Positions 4,963 to 7,090 of a stretch of 7,090 nucleotides of DNA are shown one piece after another. Source of the stretch: JBEKCP01 sp050014815 (GTDB taxonomy: Bacteria > Planctomycetota > Planctomycetia > Pirellulales > Thermoguttaceae). Both the position numbers and the translations under genes were made by a program. The notes below the pieces were generated by a model that saw only the letters and a list, made by a program, of their open reading frames with translations, ran no database searches and was not told where the DNA came from. The DNA lies in the NCBI GenBank assembly GCA_050014815.1, contig JBEKCP010000323.1, positions 1 to 7,090 of the forward strand. Direction: 5' to 3'. Numbering within the stretch: the first letter of the stretch is position 1; each line of letters starts with the position of its first letter.

Positions 4963-4996
4963 AATGTGGATGTCTATAGCTATAGTAGACCACATT
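4963..4996. promoter_or_regulatory. Operator dyad of the mazEF-like operon
   Basis: The centre is a perfect 12-bp palindrome CTATAGCTATAG (4974-4985), flanked symmetrically by 7-bp arms AATGTGG (4963-4969) and CCACATT (4990-4996). All share one centre between 4979 and 4980, with 4 non-matching bases on each side between core and arms. It overlaps the promoter -10 and lies 13 bp before the antitoxin ATG, as expected for autorepression by the RHH antitoxin. Confidence 0.75.
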
Positions 4997-5011
4997 AGGG
5001 TTCCGCGTCAA
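4982..5011 (-). promoter_or_regulatory. Promoter of the mazEF-like operon
   Basis: On the minus strand TTGACG (5011-5006) and TACTAT (4987-4982) are separated by 18 bases. The -35 contains the TGA stop codon of parB (5010-5008), so the promoter abuts parB with no gap. The -10 falls inside the palindromic operator. Confidence 0.55.
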
Positions 5012-6228
5012 GGCGGTGAACCGGCCTCGGCCTGGGGCAGCGGTTGGGTCGGGCCGCAAATGTGCCCGCGCAACCGCTCGAACTCCTCATGACTGCCAAA
5101 CGGGATCACCAGCTTGCCCCGGCCCTTGGCATTGTGCGTAATCTTGACCCGAATGCCCAGGGCCGCGCGGAACTCCTGCTCCAGCGCGGCGACATGATCG
5201 TTCTTCGCCCGGCGCACTCGGGCCTTCGCTCCCTCGCGTCCCCCGGCGTCCAGCGGGCCCTGGTCCATCGCGGCAATGGCCGACTGAACGATCCCCTCTA
5301 TCTGGCGTACGTTAAGCCCCTCTTTCTCGGTACGCTCGCAGAACTCGATCTGCAACCGCTCCTCACCCAGCGGCAGCAGGGCCCGCGCATGCCCCGGTGT
5401 AATCCGCCCCTGGCGGACCGCCTCTTGGACCGGCCCGGGCAGCTCCAGTAACCGGATCAAGTTCGCTATCGTCGAGCGGTCCAGCATCAGCCGGGAGGCC
5501 AACTCCTCTTGAGTGCATCCATACTGCTCCAGGTACCGCTGGAACGACGCCGCCTTCTCCAGCGCGTTGAGGTCCTTCCGCTGGAGGTTCTCGATGATGG
5601 CCAGCTCCGTGGCCTGCCGGTCATCGGCCTCGACCACCCTCACGGGCACGTCGATCCACCCGGCCCGCCCGGCCGCGCGGAGCCGCCGCTCGCCGGCCAC
5701 CAGTTGATAATGATCGTGGACGCGGCGGACCACCACCGGCTGGAGGAGCCCATGGGTCGCAATACTCTCGGCCAACTGCTGGATCTCCGCCGGATCGAAA
5801 TCCTGCCGCGGCTGGAACGGGCTGTGCTCGATCAGCTCGATCGCCACCAGTCGCGTGCCGCCGTCGTCGGCCGCAACGTCGGGTGGCGAGGCCGCCGGCG
5901 GGTTGCTGCCGGTCCAGTCTACCGGCGGAGTGGATCCACCCAGCAGCATGTTATGGGGGCCGGCCATCGGGTGCGCTGATTGCAGGATCAGGGATGCCTC
6001 CTCGGGCGACAACGCGCCGGCGGCCGGCTGGCCCGGCCCCGCGGACGTGGCCGGCGTAGCGCCCGAGGCGGCCGGGGGCGATGCACCTGGCGTGGGTCCG
6101 GCGACCGGTGGTTGCCCGGGCTGCGGATTGGGCGTGCCCGCCGCCGGTTTCGGCGCGGTGCCCCAGCCCGGAAGCCCACTCAACAGTGCCTCCAATCCTC
6201 GCCCCAAACGTCGCTCTTTGTTAGTCAC
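5008..6228 (-). CDS. parB: Chromosome partitioning protein ParB
   Basis: 406 residues from the GTG at 6228, which overlaps the end of parA by 8 bp and gives the typical start TNKERRLGRGLEALLSGL. Residues 24-125 are an unusually long Pro/Ala/Gly-rich linker. The ParB/Srx domain follows (about 127-215), with SPFQPRQDF (136-144), the CTP-binding box GERRLRA (179-185) and ENLQRKDLN (213-221). A helix-turn-helix lies at about 239-263 (TQEELASRLMLDRSTIANLI). The C-terminal dimerisation domain ends the protein. ParB binds parS, uses CTP to clamp and slide on DNA, and stimulates ParA ATPase for origin segregation. Typical chromosomal ParB is near 280-300 residues, and the linker accounts for the excess. 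No canonical parS was found in the window. Confidence 0.97.
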   Translation of the reverse strand: MTNKERRLGRGLEALLSGLPGWGTAPKPAAGTPNPQPGQPPVAGPTPGASPPAASGATPATSAGPGQPAAGALSPEEASLILQSAHPMAGPHNMLLGGSTPPVDWTGSNPPAASPPDVAADDGGTRLVAIELIEHSPFQPRQDFDPAEIQQLAESIATHGLLQPVVVRRVHDHYQLVAGERRLRAAGRAGWIDVPVRVVEADDRQATELAIIENLQRKDLNALEKAASFQRYLEQYGCTQEELASRLMLDRSTIANLIRLLELPGPVQEAVRQGRITPGHARALLPLGEERLQIEFCERTEKEGLNVRQIEGIVQSAIAAMDQGPLDAGGREGAKARVRRAKNDHVAALEQEFRAALGIRVKITHNAKGRGKLVIPFGSHEEFERLRGHICGPTQPLPQAEAGSPP

Positions 6229-6979
6229 GGTCGAGTACCTCCATGCAGAGTTCAACATAAGCCCGCGCGCCCCGGGACCGGGGTGCATAGTCGATCACCG
6301 TCTTGCCGTGGCTGGGCGCCTCGGAGACGGCCACGTCGCGGGGAATCACGGTCTGATAAACAATCTCGCCGAAGAACTCGCGCACCTCCTGGTCGACCTC
6401 CCGGGTCAGCTCCAGGGTGTGATCGTACATGGTCAGGACGATGCCGCCGAACTGCAGGTTGTGGGCCTCGTCCCGCATGATCTGGCCGATGGTCCCGATC
6501 ATCTGCGCGAGCCCCTCCATGGCGAAGTATTCGCACTGGATGGGCATGAGCACTTCCGTCGAGCTGGCCAGGGCCGTGCGGGTCAAGGGACCCAGCGAGG
6601 GCGGACAGTCGATCAGGACGAAGTCGTAGGAGCTGAGCCCGCGGGACAGGTGCTCGCGGATCTGGGCGGCCCGGGCCTCGTCCTGGCTGGTCAGCGCCTC
6701 CACGTCGCGGAAGGTCCGGCTGCCCGGGAGGAGATCGAGCCGCGGGACATCGGTCGCCGAGACGCCCTGCCGGATCGGGGTGCCGGCGACCAGGGGATGG
6801 CCCGCGGTAGGCTGCCGGCCCAAGGCCGAGGTGGCGTTGCACTGCGGGTCGAGGTCCACCAAGAGGACGTGGCTGCCGGACTTGGCCAGTCCGCCGGCCA
6901 GGTTGACGGCGGTGGTCGTCTTGCCGACGCCCCCCTTCTGATTAGCCACGCAAAGTGTACGGCCCACGCCCGCCTCCAT
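6221..6979 (-). CDS. parA: Chromosome partitioning ATPase ParA (Soj-like)
   Basis: 252 residues from the ATG at 6979, with no strong Shine-Dalgarno (GAGGA is about 14 bases away). The deviant Walker A is KGGVGKTT (15-22) with signature lysine K15, Walker A' is VDLDPQCN (41-48), and Walker B is FVLIDCPP (120-127). The chromosomal family block TVIPRDVAVSEAPSHGKTV (210-228) is intact. There is no N-terminal HTH extension, so this is the short chromosomal/Soj type rather than plasmid P1 type. It forms ATP-dependent dimers on nucleoid DNA and moves ParB-parS complexes. It is first gene of the parAB operon; the last codons overlap the parB start. Confidence 0.97.
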   Translation of the reverse strand: MEAGVGRTLCVANQKGGVGKTTTAVNLAGGLAKSGSHVLLVDLDPQCNATSALGRQPTAGHPLVAGTPIRQGVSATDVPRLDLLPGSRTFRDVEALTSQDEARAAQIREHLSRGLSSYDFVLIDCPPSLGPLTRTALASSTEVLMPIQCEYFAMEGLAQMIGTIGQIMRDEAHNLQFGGIVLTMYDHTLELTREVDQEVREFFGEIVYQTVIPRDVAVSEAPSHGKTVIDYAPRSRGARAYVELCMEVLDRD

Positions 6980-7090
6980 GCCACCGGTTACGTTCCTCGC
7001 GCCGGAAGTGGAATTGTAACGCGCCGCGCTACGGATGGGAAATGGCAGTTTGCAGAAGGGGGAGGGCGGAAGGCGGAAGGCGGAGAGTGC
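6980..7090. promoter_or_regulatory. parAB upstream region with possible -10 and purine-rich tandem repeat
   Basis: On the minus strand TACAAT (7018-7013) is a good -10, about 33 bases before the parA ATG. No good -35 accompanies it. Further out, GGCGGAA is repeated in tandem at 7065-7071 and 7072-7078, then partly at 7079-7084, within a purine-only run broken only by C. The next gene is outside the window. Confidence 0.4.

Noticed and set aside
4111..4998. A 295-codon plus-strand frame over the small gene, tRNA, mazF and mazE
   Set aside because: It reads through an obvious tRNA gene and is antisense to a canonical toxin-antitoxin pair.
6229..6288. Longer ParB start at 6288
   Set aside because: It would lie wholly inside parA; the GTG at 6228 yields the conserved ParB N-terminus and a usual short parAB overlap.
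1..7090. parS site for ParB
   Set aside because: No TGTTTCACGTGAAACA-like 16-mer seen on reading; parS may lie outside the window.
1..7090. CRISPR array or insertion sequence
   Set aside because: Repeats present are dispersed palindromes without regular spacers, and no transposase or terminal inverted repeats around a gene were found.

Overview
The window is GC-rich chromosomal DNA that looks planctomycete, probably Pirellulales-like. The reasons are a chromosomal-type parAB pair, an HD-GYP regulator, a Uma2-family gene with a tight upstream promoter, many weak Shine-Dalgarno sequences, and several families of short palindromic repeats (GGGACTGTCCC type and CCCTCTCCCTCCGGGAGAGGG type). This assignment is inference from style and remembered families; no rRNA or taxon-specific marker is present.

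Layout. (1) Bases 2-715 (+) are the 3' part of an unrecognised large gene carrying an in-frame 63-bp palindromic element. It ends 4 bp from the stop of a convergent HD-GYP phosphodiesterase gene (720-2129, -), whose N-terminal coding region also contains repeat DNA. (2) A 216-bp divergent gap (2130-2345) holds two REP-like repeats in inverted orientation, one enlarged by the same 22-bp motif found inside the HD-GYP gene. (3) A Nudix ADP-ribose pyrophosphatase-like gene (2346-2888, +) overlaps tail-to-tail with a small Flp-type pilin gene (2878-3117, -). Divergent from the pilin gene is a Uma2-family nuclease-fold gene (3209-3754, +).

(4) From 3882 to 7018 everything lies on the minus strand. 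Read in transcription order: parA (6979-6221), parB (6228-5008), a MazE/MazF-type toxin-antitoxin pair with a 34-bp operator dyad (4996-4402), tRNA-Pro(UGG) (4357-4283), a 62-residue conserved-looking small gene (4266-4078), and a broken nucleotidyltransferase gene (4081-3882).

The most notable region is 3882-4275. A small gene and a Pol-beta-type nucleotidyltransferase overlap by ATGA, as in a two-gene toxin-antitoxin-like cassette. The nucleotidyltransferase has lost its catalytic centre through an internal deletion that joins its N-terminus to its C-terminus out of frame. The cassette sits directly behind a tRNA gene and an intact MazEF module, so this stretch between Uma2 and parB looks like an accessory pocket. 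parAB supplies chromosome or origin segregation. The other genes (nucleotide-sugar clean-up, c-di-GMP turnover, pilin) are not obviously functionally linked.
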